A DNA stretch of 64,000 nucleotides. It comes from Rudaea sp. (GTDB taxonomy: Bacteria > Pseudomonadota > Gammaproteobacteria > Xanthomonadales > Rhodanobacteraceae). This document shows positions 1 to 7,908 of the stretch, in pieces (position 1 is the stretch's first letter; the number at the start of each line of letters is the position of its first letter). The stretch spans positions 51,347-115,346 of the forward strand of contig JARLJU010000264.1 of the NCBI GenBank assembly GCA_031291055.1, written 5' to 3'. A program made the translations under genes and the position numbers. Below the pieces are notes generated by a model that was not told the DNA's origin, made no database searches, and saw only the letters and a program-made list of their open reading frames with translations.

Positions 1-12
1 AATAGTAGACAA

Positions 13-672
13 ATGGAAAAGTCAATTTATCCAGTCCGTGGCGTCGCTGCACCACGCGCCCGTCTGGCCGGTGTGCGCGTGATCCGCCAGCTGCATCTGT
101 GGATCGGCGCCTGGGGTGCGGTCGCCGCGATCCTGTTCGGCGTTACCGGCTTCATCCAGAACCATCGCGCGATCCTCAAGCTGCCGCAGGGCGAAGCGAC
201 CGAGGCGTCGAAACTCGAGATCGAGGTGCCGGAAGCCGCGCGTGCCACCCCGGAGGCGTTGCGCGACTGGCTGCACGACGAACAGCATGTGCCGATCGAC
301 AGCGTGCGCCCGCAGGCCGGCGCGCTGGCGGAACTGAACGGCCGGCAAGTGCGTCAGCCGGCTCGCTGGGTGTTTTCCGGAGGCAATGCACGCATCGCAT
401 GGACCGCGGAATACATGCCCGGCAACGCCACCGTGCAAGTTCGCAACATTGTGCAAAGCCCGCTGGCGGTGATGAGCCGCTTGCACAAGGGCGTCGGCGG
501 AGGCGTCGCCTGGATTCTGCTGACCGACAGTTTCGCGCTGGCAATGGTGGCGCTCGGCTTCAGTGGCCTGCTGCTGTGGGGACGCGGCCGCAGCCCGCGT
601 CAAATCACTTTCAGCATCGTTGGCGTGGCGGTCGTCGCCCTGTTGCTGGTCGGCGGAATGGCGGTCACTTAG
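13..672 (+). CDS. PepSY-associated transmembrane protein
   Basis: This is a 219-residue inner-membrane protein of the PepSY-associated TM family. A helix after the RQLHLWIGAW motif lies at about residues 25-48, where the histidine is typical of heme- or metal-associated PepSY-TM proteins. A periplasmic domain follows, then two C-terminal helices at about 160-190 and 197-217; the second conserved histidine is in SRLHKGVGGG. Such proteins often neighbour TonB-dependent siderophore receptors and ferric-reductase systems. A candidate Fur box lies just downstream and the next gene is a broken membrane protein, which fits an iron-related locus. The start is an ATG twelve bases into the window, so a start further upstream cannot be excluded. 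Confidence 0.75.
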   Translation: MEKSIYPVRGVAAPRARLAGVRVIRQLHLWIGAWGAVAAILFGVTGFIQNHRAILKLPQGEATEASKLEIEVPEAARATPEALRDWLHDEQHVPIDSVRPQAGALAELNGRQVRQPARWVFSGGNARIAWTAEYMPGNATVQVRNIVQSPLAVMSRLHKGVGGGVAWILLTDSFALAMVALGFSGLLLWGRGRSPRQITFSIVGVAVVALLLVGGMAVT

Positions 673-719
673 GCGCGCTCCGGGGTTTTGCCGGCTGCTG
701 ACAAGATAAAGTTATTAAA

Positions 720-734
720 CAATAATCGTTCTCA
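720..734. promoter_or_regulatory. Possible Fur box
   Basis: The minus-strand reading TGAGAACGATTATTG resembles the 7-1-7 Fur operator TGATAATNATTATCA, matching at 10 of the 14 specified positions. It lies in an AT-rich patch between the PepSY-TM gene and the broken membrane-protein gene. This is a similarity judged by eye. Because the neighbouring reading frame is decayed, the site may be a relic. Confidence 0.3.
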
Positions 735-1075
735 GTTGCTTTAGCTTTAGTGTTTTTGCTGCGATCGCGGCCATTGGGTGGTTGCACCTGCATGGCGCAG
801 CAGCTTGTGTGACCCTCTGGTTCGGCGGTGTACTTTGGGTCATGCACCGCGCCCCGCGCTGTGGCAGGCGCAACGGCGCAAGAGCGGGATCGTGCTGCTG
901 GTCATGTTCGGCGTACTGGTCGCCAGCGGCTACCTGCTCTACTACGGCAACGGCGACACCCTGCGCGACTGGCGGCGTCTGCTGCATGGGTTGATCGGCA
1001 GCGCCCCGGTGATACCGCTGCTGATGCATGTCGCGCGCGCACGGTGCTTCCGCGGCGGCCAGCGCCGAGCTGTCC
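731..1075 (+). pseudogene. Frameshifted membrane protein remnant (DUF4405-like partner of PepSY-TM)
   Basis: Two reading frames together spell one recognisable helix-rich protein. The frame through 782 reads ...AAIGWLHLHGAAACVTLW and the frame through 880 reads ...SGIVLLVMFGVLVASGYLLYY...WRRLLHGLIGSAPVIPLLMHV. Joined, they resemble small four-helix proteins (DUF4405-like) that often accompany PepSY-TM proteins: a histidine helix, then RRKSG, a helix ending SGYLLYY, and a helix with two spaced histidines. The frames switch at about 842-862. No plausible N-terminal part exists upstream, where the sequence turns AT-rich, so the copy is both 5'-truncated and frameshifted. The 3' end is uncertain because no frame continues convincingly past about 1075. 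The family assignment is from memory of typical motifs. Confidence 0.5.
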
Positions 1076-1084
1076 TGGCAGGGC

Positions 1085-1696
1085 TCAGGCAGGCACGGCC
1101 GCCGGCCGGCGCACCAGCTTCACGATCAGGACCTCGCCGCCGCCGGTCAGCACGATATTCGCCGGCGAGGCATCGGGTTCCAGCAGCAGCGAATCTCCGG
1201 CATCGAGCGTCGGCAAGTTCTCGCGATTCTTGATTGCGGCATTGCCGGCGACTAGGTACACGAACCAGGTCGTGTCCGGAGCGGCGAGAAAAACCATCGG
1301 CCCCACCAGCGGGCGATGCCACACCTCGGCTGCGATCGTGTCGCGCCTTACGATGACGTTGAAGTCGCGCACCGGGCCGGAGATCAGCCTGCCGTGAGTC
1401 TGCCATTCGCCGGCGAAGCGGAAGAACTGCAGGCGCCGGTCCAGGCGTACGCTCGGTGCGGAGTCGAAGCGCAGCTCCATGCCGATGCCGTGGAGCAGCG
1501 CGATATGGCGTTCACAATTAGCAAATGTGGAAAATGCGCCATCGCTCTCGATATCGGCGATGCTCATGCGCCAGTCGAAGGCGCCGCCGGACTGCACTGC
1601 GGACTCGGGCGATACCGCCAGTTGGAGGGTCCAGCCACCGCCGTTCTGCCAGCGCATGCGCCGGTAGCCGGATGCGCGGAGAATGCGCGCCCTCAT
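1085..1696 (-). CDS. HutD/Ves family protein
   Basis: This 203-residue protein is a HutD/Ves family bicupin. The family signature is clear: YRRMRWQNGGGWTLQLAV near the N-terminus, then FDWRMSIADIESDGAFSTF, and GPVRDFNVIVRRD in the middle. HutD proteins are small cytoplasmic beta-barrel proteins found in some histidine-utilisation operons, and their biochemical role is unsettled. No hut genes lie nearby, so the name gives family only. It is convergent with the decayed membrane-protein gene, whose open frame runs into its 3' end. Confidence 0.85.
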   Translation of the reverse strand: MRARILRASGYRRMRWQNGGGWTLQLAVSPESAVQSGGAFDWRMSIADIESDGAFSTFANCERHIALLHGIGMELRFDSAPSVRLDRRLQFFRFAGEWQTHGRLISGPVRDFNVIVRRDTIAAEVWHRPLVGPMVFLAAPDTTWFVYLVAGNAAIKNRENLPTLDAGDSLLLEPDASPANIVLTGGGEVLIVKLVRRPAAVPA

Positions 1697-1828
1697 CCCG
1701 GCGTCGTCCGCGAGCGCAATGCGGGCAAGGTCGGACTGCCGGCTGCGACGGTCGCCGCGCAGCCCGCACCGAGGCTGGCCCGGAAACCGAATCCGTTGCG
1801 CGGCATGGGCGGCAACCGGCTCATGGCG

Positions 1829-2299
1829 CTAGGCTTGCCCGGCGAGCAACGCCTGCAATTGCGCCGTCGATGTCGCCAGACTTTCGTTCCAGGCATAACC
1901 AACGATACGTTGCCCGGTGGTCGCATCGCTGAAATCCTCTTCCTGTCCGGGCGCGAGCAGATGCCGGTAATCCACGGTGACCTCGGTGCCGGCTGGCAGG
2001 TTGGCCAATGCAAACACGAAACCCAGGTGCCACAGGCCGCATGGTGCGAACGAATGGTTGATGTAGCACTCATCCGGCCATTCCGGCGTGATCGTGTAGC
2101 GATCCTCGAACCATCGCACCGTCGCGCCGAGCAGCTGCTGCGCATCGGGCCGCGCCAGCACTTCGTCCCATTTGTATACTTTCCGGATATCGTCCGGTGC
2201 GGTGATCAGGCGCCCCGCCGCCAGGGGCTCGTCGAGGAACAGGCCCTTGCCGGCGCCGGGGATCGACGAGGCGGCGACATGGTAGCGGGGCAGGATCAT
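1829..2299 (-). CDS. SET domain-containing protein
   Basis: This is a compact 156-residue protein consisting almost entirely of a SET domain, the fold of S-adenosylmethionine-dependent protein-lysine methyltransferases. Visible motifs are GAGKGLF near residue 15 (the N-terminal SET loop), NHS at 81-83 and VTVDYR at 107-112, which form the cofactor and substrate pseudoknot. The pre-SET and post-SET cysteine clusters of eukaryotic enzymes are absent. I chose the ATG at 2299 because GGGAA lies seven bases upstream; a start at 2332 would add eleven residues but has no ribosome-binding site. The M20 peptidase gene is divergent. The substrate is unknown. A second SET gene lies at 6334. Confidence 0.8.
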   Translation of the reverse strand: MILPRYHVAASSIPGAGKGLFLDEPLAAGRLITAPDDIRKVYKWDEVLARPDAQQLLGATVRWFEDRYTITPEWPDECYINHSFAPCGLWHLGFVFALANLPAGTEVTVDYRHLLAPGQEEDFSDATTGQRIVGYAWNESLATSTAQLQALLAGQA

Positions 2300-2395
2300 G
2301 CACGGTTCCCGGGTTGCGACGGCGCGCAGCATAACAGGATGCGGCGCACCCGCGCGGCGCGCTACACTTGTCCATTACGTCATTCAGGGTGTGCC

Positions 2396-3874
2396 ATGGA
2401 TTCCAGTAAAGCACGCGATTTTGTCTCCGGCCTGTGGGACAGCCAGATTGTCCCGCAGCTGGTGGATTACATCCGGATTCCGAACAAGTCGCCGATGTTC
2501 GACGCGCAGTGGGCCGAACACGGCTACATGGATCAGGCTGTCGCGTTGATGGAGGCCTGGGCCAAATCGCAGGCGATTGCCGGCATGCAGATCGAGGTGG
2601 TGCGGCTGCCTGGCCGCACGCCGCTCATCTTTATCGATATCCCGGGCAGCGGCGACGACTGTGTACTTCTATACGGGCATCTGGACAAGCAGCCGGAAAT
2701 GACCGGCTGGTCCGCACATCTGGGTGCGTGGAAACCCGTCATCGAGGGCGATCGCCTGTACGGCCGCGGCGGCGCCGACGACGGCTACGCGATCTTCGGC
2801 TCGCTCGCCGCCATCGGTGCACTCAAGCAACAGGGTATTGCGCATTCACGCTGCGTAGTGATGATCGAGGCCTGCGAGGAATCCGGCAGCTACGACTTGC
2901 CGTATTATGTCGATCACCTGGCCGCGCGCATCGGCAGGCCCTCGCTGGTCGTCTGCCTGGATTCCGGTTGCGGCAACTACGAGCAGCTCTGGCTGACGAC
3001 ATCGTTGCGCGGCATGACCGGCGGCAACCTTACAGTGCGGGTACTCAACGAAGGCGTTCACTCCGGCGATGCTTCCGGCGTGGTTGCGTCCAGCTTCCGC
3101 ATCCTGCGCCAGCTCCTGTCGCGGCTGGAAGATGAAGTGACCGGCAAGATCAAGCCGCAGGAACTGTACGTCGAGATTCCGGCGCAGCGCATCGCACAGG
3201 CGCGGCTCACGGCACAGGTTCTCGTCGAAGCGGTTTATTCCAAATTTCCCTTTGTGGACGGCATGCGGCCGCTCGATTCGGATCTGACCGAACTCGTGCT
3301 TAACCGCACCTGGCGGCCGGCGCTGGCAGTGACCGGCATCGGTGGAATTCCCCCCCTGGATTCGGCCGGCAACGTGCTGCGGCCGTTCACGGCGATCAAG
3401 CTCTCGCTGCGGCTGCCGCCGACGCTGGATGGCGCCGGTGCCGGCGAGCTGGTCAAGCGGCTGCTGGAAAAGGATCCGCCGTACGGCTGCAAGATTGAGT
3501 TCGCGCTGGAAAAGGCCACGTCCGGATGGAATGCGCCGGCGCTGGCGCCGTGGCTGGAACAGTCGGTCGATGCCGCCTCGCGCCAGTTCTTCGGGCCGCC
3601 GCCGGCTTACAACGGCGAGGGTGGCAGCATCCCGTTCATGGGCATGCTCGGGGAAAAATTCCCGGGAGCTCAGTTCCTCATCACCGGCGTGCTCGGCCCG
3701 CATTCGAATGCGCATGGACCGAACGAGTTCCTGCACATTCCCACCGGCAAGCGCGTCAGCATGTGCGTGGCCCAGGTGATTGCCGATCATCACCGCGCCA
3801 GTGTGCAGGGTCTGACCGCCGGCGCGGCTGCCAGCAACGCGCATACGGTGAAGGGCGGCGACGGCTGTTGCTGA
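2396..3874 (+). CDS. M20 family metallopeptidase
   Basis: This 492-residue protein is a zinc-dependent exopeptidase of the M20 (ArgE/DapE/CNDP dipeptidase) superfamily. The metal and catalytic motifs are in order: GHLDKQ (H95, D97), GRGGADDG (D128/D129), EACEES (E161/E162, general base and ligand), and a late GPHSNAHGPNE with the final histidine ligand. The insert between the catalytic halves is the M20 dimerisation domain. No signal peptide is visible, so it is probably cytoplasmic, acting on dipeptides or N-acyl amino acids. The frame is open far upstream, but the ATG at 2396 begins recognisable homology and is the chosen start. The C-terminal tail after about residue 470 is low complexity and ends in cysteines. 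Confidence 0.9.
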   Translation: MDSSKARDFVSGLWDSQIVPQLVDYIRIPNKSPMFDAQWAEHGYMDQAVALMEAWAKSQAIAGMQIEVVRLPGRTPLIFIDIPGSGDDCVLLYGHLDKQPEMTGWSAHLGAWKPVIEGDRLYGRGGADDGYAIFGSLAAIGALKQQGIAHSRCVVMIEACEESGSYDLPYYVDHLAARIGRPSLVVCLDSGCGNYEQLWLTTSLRGMTGGNLTVRVLNEGVHSGDASGVVASSFRILRQLLSRLEDEVTGKIKPQELYVEIPAQRIAQARLTAQVLVEAVYSKFPFVDGMRPLDSDLTELVLNRTWRPALAVTGIGGIPPLDSAGNVLRPFTAIKLSLRLPPTLDGAGAGELVKRLLEKDPPYGCKIEFALEKATSGWNAPALAPWLEQSVDAASRQFFGPPPAYNGEGGSIPFMGMLGEKFPGAQFLITGVLGPHSNAHGPNEFLHIPTGKRVSMCVAQVIADHHRASVQGLTAGAAASNAHTVKGGDGCC

Positions 3875-3896
3875 GTGCGCGTCGGGGCATGTTGCG

Positions 3897-4346
3897 ATGC
3901 GTGCAATGACGACAGCGCCAGCCATTCGCCCCGCGCGTGCCGCTGATGCGATCGATCTGGCCGAGCTGTCGATGCAACTCGGCTATCCCGTCGACGCTGA
4001 GGACATGCGCGAGCGCCTTGCGCGCGTGCGCGACGCTCGTGCCGGTGATGTATTCGTGGCGATCGATGCCAACGAACGTGTGCTCGGCTGGACGCATGTC
4101 GTGCCGCGCCTGCAACTGGAGGAGGCCCCCTTTGCCGAGCTTGCCGGCCTCGTTGTCGACGCGGGCGCGCGCGGTCGCGGCGCCGGTGCGCTGTTGTTGC
4201 ATGCGGCCGAAGGCTGGGCCCGCACGCACGGTTTCACGCAACTGCGCGTGCGCAGCAACGTCGTGCGCGAGCGTGCGCACCGCTTTCATCTGCGTGAAGG
4301 CTATGCCGAGCGCAAGCGTCAGGTAGTGTTCGTCAAGGCCCTGTAG
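3897..4346 (+). CDS. GNAT family N-acetyltransferase
   Basis: This 149-residue protein is a single GNAT acetyltransferase domain using acetyl-CoA. It begins IRPARAADAIDLAEL, typical of the fold, and the acetyl-CoA pyrophosphate loop is seen in VVDAGARGRGAGALLL. The C-terminal HLREGYAERKRQVVFVK segment matches the final strand-helix of small GNATs. An alternative start at 3906 would remove three residues. It lies 22 bases after the M20 peptidase on the same strand and is probably cotranscribed with it. The substrate cannot be read from the sequence. Confidence 0.88.
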   Translation: MRAMTTAPAIRPARAADAIDLAELSMQLGYPVDAEDMRERLARVRDARAGDVFVAIDANERVLGWTHVVPRLQLEEAPFAELAGLVVDAGARGRGAGALLLHAAEGWARTHGFTQLRVRSNVVRERAHRFHLREGYAERKRQVVFVKAL

Positions 4347-4460
4347 CGGCAGCGCGCCAACCCGCTGCGGACACCGTGCCGTTCTTGCCGCGCGTTGCAG
4401 GCGGGGCTTCCGCTTGCCAAACGCGAGTGGCTTGGAAAACTCAAGGCAACGTGCAGGCGT

Positions 4461-5366
4461 CTAGCGCTGTCCTTGCGGTCGCGGCGGCAGGGTCTGCAGA
4501 TATGCCCACAGTGCATCGAGTTCGAGATCGGTCATCTGCGCCAGCGCCGGCCACGGCATGAACGGATCCAGCGTGCTGCCGTCCGGGCGCCTGCCCTGAC
4601 GCAGGGCGGTATGGAAATCGGCCTTCGACCACTTGCCTATGCCGGTGACCGGATCGGGGGTGAGGTTCTGCGCCGCGGGAAAACTGGGCGGCGTGCCTGG
4701 CACGCGGCCTCCGCTGAAATGCTCGCCATGGCAGCCGCCGCACGCTGACATGGCCAGATAGGCGCCGTATTCGACCGTGGGAGCGGCTTCGATATCGCTC
4801 CGGTGTGCGGCATGCTGATCAATCTGCAAGGCTTCGATCAAGGGCATCCGGTCCAGCAGAAACAGCACCCGTGCCAGCGGCCCTGCCAGCGGCGGCGGCA
4901 CTTCGCGATCGACCGGCGGGCGTGCCGCTATGTATGCGATCAGGTCGGCTGTGTCGGCATCACTCAGGCCGCTGTAGTCATGCGAAGGCATGAACAGGAG
5001 CGGCCGGCCATCCGGGCCCAGGCCGTGGCGGATCGCAAGCTCCGCGCTTCTGGCGTCGAACACTCTACCGATTCCGCCCTTGCCGCGGGTGAGGTTGGGA
5101 CCGGCAATGCGCCCGATCGGAAATGCATCGACAATCACCTTGCCGCCCAGATCGGCGTCGTGGCAATCGGCGCAGCCATGCGTGAGCGCCACGTGCGCGC
5201 CGTGCGACAGCGCTGGCGCATCAGCCGGAATCGGCAGCGCCGGTTCCGCGACGACGATGCGCTCGGCGAATATCCTGCCGGTGTGCCAGTAGACGAAACC
5301 CAAGGCGATGCCCGCTGCCGCGAGCAGCGCAACCAAAACTTTCGCAATTCCCCGAACGATCTTCAT
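4461..5366 (-). CDS. Diheme cytochrome c family protein
   Basis: This 301-residue membrane-anchored c-type cytochrome has an uncleaved helix at about residues 8-27. Two heme-attachment sites are visible, CADCH at 65-69 and CGGCH at 209-213, each with a following methionine-containing segment as possible axial ligand (FMPSHDY, PFMPW). The architecture, two repeated cytochrome c domains facing the periplasm, resembles cytochrome subunits of periplasmic dehydrogenases. No dehydrogenase gene is adjacent. The ATG at 5366 gives a good signal anchor; nine further in-frame codons upstream are probably not translated. Confidence 0.88.
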   Translation of the reverse strand: MKIVRGIAKVLVALLAAAGIALGFVYWHTGRIFAERIVVAEPALPIPADAPALSHGAHVALTHGCADCHDADLGGKVIVDAFPIGRIAGPNLTRGKGGIGRVFDARSAELAIRHGLGPDGRPLLFMPSHDYSGLSDADTADLIAYIAARPPVDREVPPPLAGPLARVLFLLDRMPLIEALQIDQHAAHRSDIEAAPTVEYGAYLAMSACGGCHGEHFSGGRVPGTPPSFPAAQNLTPDPVTGIGKWSKADFHTALRQGRRPDGSTLDPFMPWPALAQMTDLELDALWAYLQTLPPRPQGQR

Positions 5367-5394
5367 ATCGCGTCCCCACGCGTGATGGCACATT

Positions 5395-6066
5395 TCAACG
5401 CATAGCCGGAATCCTCAGCGCACCGTAGCGGCAGGAATTGCGCACGCGGCCACCGCAAGCCTGCGGCGAAAGATCATCCTTGTTCAGGCACACGCGCACT
5501 TCGGCAAGCTCGCTGCCGTTGTGGCAGGCGATGCTGATCATGTTCTGGTCCAGTCCGGGATTGACCTGGATGAACGCCTGCACGACGTCGGCGGCGCTCA
5601 GGTCGGGCGGCGACTGCGGTGCGCTGAGTGCCGGCGGAACCTTCACCGCCGCGAATGCGCGATCGGCCAGGGCAAAATAAGCCTCCGCATCCAGCCCGGT
5701 GCAGGCGCCATGGGTTTGCCATTCGTGTTCGATCAGTTGCCGGCTGGGCATGAACGCCATCGCGCGCGCGATCGTTGCCGCATCGGGTTTTTCGCCGCCG
5801 CTGCAATTCTGCGGCCAGCTGCCGTTGCGGTTCTGCGGCCACAGCCCGTGCAGCACGAAGCCGAAGCCCCTGCTGCCGCATTGCTCGGTCTGGTCCTGGT
5901 GGGTTTCGCAAAAGCTCGGCGACCACGACAGCGACATCAGGTAGTAATCGAAGCGGCCGGGAGTATCGCCGCCGCCGTCGCGGTTGCCATGTCCGTGCGC
6001 ACCCGCGCCTGCGGCAACAAGTACGCAAAGTATACTGACGCTTGCGACGACCCGGGCCAGGCTCAT
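5395..6066 (-). CDS. Ribonuclease T2 family protein
   Basis: This 223-residue secreted endoribonuclease has a signal peptide at about residues 1-23. Both catalytic segments of RNase T2 are intact: CAS I in VLHGLWPQ (H73) and CAS II in HEWQTHGACTG (H114, E115, H119). Paired cysteines (SFCETH, EQCGS, QNCSG, ACHNGS) fit the disulfides of the fold. Bacterial T2 enzymes act in the periplasm or outside the cell and cleave single-stranded RNA through 2',3'-cyclic phosphates, usually for phosphate or nucleotide scavenging. The ATG at 6066 is chosen because it starts the signal peptide; the upstream in-frame extension is arginine-rich and unlike a leader. Confidence 0.9.
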   Translation of the reverse strand: MSLARVVASVSILCVLVAAGAGAHGHGNRDGGGDTPGRFDYYLMSLSWSPSFCETHQDQTEQCGSRGFGFVLHGLWPQNRNGSWPQNCSGGEKPDAATIARAMAFMPSRQLIEHEWQTHGACTGLDAEAYFALADRAFAAVKVPPALSAPQSPPDLSAADVVQAFIQVNPGLDQNMISIACHNGSELAEVRVCLNKDDLSPQACGGRVRNSCRYGALRIPAMR

Positions 6067-6294
6067 GGACTTCCTCTTGCGGCGACCGGCGCATGCCGGC
6101 GCCGTGCGTCGGCGTCGGTGGCCGACCGTCAAATTGTGCCAGATCGGCGCCTAGTCTCCAATCAGCGCGGCCTGCATGGAATCGGTGCAGCCGATGCCTG
6201 TGCCGCGCATTGCGTCGTGGTGTACGGCGCAGACGAACCGGTACAAGTGCCGACGCGCTGCAGGCGAAGGTCGGGTTCTGTCGGCAGGCTGCGC

Positions 6295-6300
6295 TATAAT
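6295..6300 (+). promoter_or_regulatory. -10 promoter element of the SET-domain gene
   Basis: A perfect TATAAT lies 33 bases before the ATG of the SET-domain gene, downstream of the divergent RNase T2 gene. No convincing -35 hexamer is seen at the usual distance, so the promoter may be weak or activator-dependent. Confidence 0.45.
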
Positions 6301-6333
6301 CTGACGCCCTTCATTGAATATCGATTCTCGCGC

Positions 6334-6813
6334 ATGACCCGACGCATCGTTCAACGCCGTTCGCCAATCCACGGCAATGGCGTTTTCGCCGCCTGCGACC
6401 TGCCGGCTGGATCCACCCTCATCGAATACCGCGGCCGGCGCCTGACTCACGCGCAGGCCAATCGCTCCTATGGCGGCGATGCCGACAGCGGCCACACTTT
6501 TCTGTTCACGCTCAACGAAAAATACCTGATCGATGCCAACGAGGGCGGCAATGTCGCGCGCTGGATCAATCACAGTTGTGCGCCGAACTGCCAGGCCTGG
6601 GTCATCGAAAACGCCGAAGGCGATCTGCGCCGCGACCGCGTGGTGATCGAAAGCAAGCGTGCGATCCGCGCCGGTGAGGAACTCACCTACGACTACGGCA
6701 TCACCCTGGAAGAGCGGCACACGCCGCAGCTCAAGCGCATCTGGGCGTGTCGCTGCGGCGCGCCGCGTTGTACCGGAACCTTGCTGAAATCCAAGCGCGG
6801 CAAGCGCGCCTGA
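6334..6813 (+). CDS. SET domain-containing protein-lysine N-methyltransferase
   Basis: This 159-residue protein is a SET domain with a short post-SET-like cysteine cluster. Motifs in order: IHGNGVFAACDLPAGSTLIEY near residues 12-32, RWINHSCAPNC at 77-86 (the NHSC cofactor motif), LTYDYG at 117-122 (catalytic tyrosine), and CRCGAPRCTG at 139-148 holding three cysteines that could bind zinc with C82. This is closer to eukaryotic-type SET enzymes than the gene at 1829. Known bacterial SET proteins include secreted effectors and chromatin- or ribosome-modifying enzymes; no secretion signal is visible here. The C-terminus is lysine/arginine-rich. The longer upstream open frame runs across the RNase T2 gene and is not coding. 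Confidence 0.85.
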   Translation: MTRRIVQRRSPIHGNGVFAACDLPAGSTLIEYRGRRLTHAQANRSYGGDADSGHTFLFTLNEKYLIDANEGGNVARWINHSCAPNCQAWVIENAEGDLRRDRVVIESKRAIRAGEELTYDYGITLEERHTPQLKRIWACRCGAPRCTGTLLKSKRGKRA

Positions 6814-6820
6814 GCGGCGC

Positions 6821-6976
6821 TTACAGGTTCAGGTGACCGCCGAGCAGGCCGAGCAGGCCGAGCACGATCAGATAGATCGCGATGACATAGTTCAATACAC
6901 GCGGTACCAGCAAGATGATGATGCCGGCGATCAGCGCGATCAGCGGGGCGACGGCGGGATGAATGGAAAGTACCAT
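6821..6976 (-). CDS. DUF3096 family small membrane protein
   Basis: This 51-residue hydrophobic protein is preceded by a strong ribosome-binding site (AAGGAGATCAACC before the ATG). It consists of two membrane helices separated by VPRVLNYVI, starting MVLSIHPAVAPLIALIAGI. This matches the DUF3096 family of about fifty residues, which has no known function. It is convergent with the SET gene, with seven bases between the two stop codons. Its size means automated gene callers could easily miss it. Confidence 0.85.
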   Translation of the reverse strand: MVLSIHPAVAPLIALIAGIIILLVPRVLNYVIAIYLIVLGLLGLLGGHLNL

Positions 6977-7073
6977 GGTTGATCTCCTTGACGGCGGGCG
7001 GCAGTGCTGCCGGTTCCCAGGTTAGCATCGTTCGAGTTCCACGCGTTTGCGCAAGCATGCCAGGTGCACTGGG

Positions 7074-7838
7074 TCAGCCGCCCGGTGCGTGGTGCGTGGC
7101 CTCGTCGCGTTGTGCACGCAGGTATGCCGTGAGCGCGACGCCCAGCAACAGGAACGCGATACCCAGGCCGATGTAGAACGTGATTCCGTCCGGAGCTTCG
7201 CCGCTGCCGCCGGTCACGACGGGTGGCGCAATGCGGTTCGCCGGTGGACGCGCATCGGCGGCATTCGCATGCGTGTTTGCCACAGGAGCCTGCGGCGCGG
7301 GAACCGGCGCAGGCGTGGGTACCTGCGCCGCTGGCGGGGGCGGGTCGGCCTTCGGCGGCTCAACCGGCGCCGGCGTTTGCGCGATCGGTACGACCAGCGG
7401 GGCAGCCGCTGCGGTTTCGGTATCCGGTGTGCCCGGCTTGCCGAGATGCTTGACCACGGACACGTACGTCGGCGGCGGCGCAGGCGGTGGCGCCGGAGTC
7501 GCCGGCGCCGCGGCTTGCGCTGCGGGATCTCCGGGCCTGGATGGTTCGCCGGACTTGGCGGCCGGAGCCGTCGTCACCGTGCCGTTCGCGCCCGTCGAGG
7601 TTGCACCTGGCGTTCCGGCCGGCATCGCGATCCCGTTTTGCGCGGATGCATTTTGCAACTGCTGGTTCTGCTGCACGAAGCCCGCGGACTGGTCCTGCAC
7701 TGACGCTGAAGGATTCGTGCCAGTGGTGGGCAAGGTAGTAGAGACGCCGGAGGACGTGGCGCCGACGCCGGCCAGAACCGGCAAGCTGACGACGCAAGCG
7801 GCCAGCAACAGAAAACGGCGAAGTGCTATGGAATGCAT
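7074..7838 (-). CDS. Proline/alanine-rich membrane-anchored protein of unknown function
   Basis: I do not recognise this 254-residue protein. It has a signal peptide (about residues 1-23), a long region of low complexity rich in proline, alanine, threonine and glutamine, and one C-terminal helix at about residues 222-242 with a short basic tail, so most of it should lie in the periplasm. The only structured-looking stretch is PPTYVSVVKHLGKPG near the middle. Proline-rich periplasmic spacers of this kind occur in envelope-spanning proteins such as TonB, but no TonB C-terminal domain is present. Codon usage matches the neighbours. Confidence 0.6.
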   Translation of the reverse strand: MHSIALRRFLLLAACVVSLPVLAGVGATSSGVSTTLPTTGTNPSASVQDQSAGFVQQNQQLQNASAQNGIAMPAGTPGATSTGANGTVTTAPAAKSGEPSRPGDPAAQAAAPATPAPPPAPPPTYVSVVKHLGKPGTPDTETAAAAPLVVPIAQTPAPVEPPKADPPPPAAQVPTPAPVPAPQAPVANTHANAADARPPANRIAPPVVTGGSGEAPDGITFYIGLGIAFLLLGVALTAYLRAQRDEATHHAPGG

Positions 7839-7874
7839 GATCAGGCCAGGTTTTGCAATGCGATGAACGATATC

Positions 7875-7903
7875 TTAGCGCGTACCGCTGCAATCGCTAC
7901 AAT
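7875..7903 (+). promoter_or_regulatory. Possible promoter placing the start of transcription at the start codon
   Basis: TTAGCG at 7875-7880 and TACAAT at 7898-7903 are separated by 17 bases. The expected transcription start falls at about 7909-7911, exactly on the GTG of the following lipoprotein metallopeptidase, which would make its mRNA leaderless. This is read by eye only. Confidence 0.3.
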
Positions 7904-7908
7904 GACCC

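Noticed and set aside
1316..2395. Upstream open frame that would extend the M20 peptidase by 360 residues
   Set aside because: It runs antisense through the HutD and first SET genes, both of which have clear family motifs. Homology to M20 starts only at the ATG at 2396.
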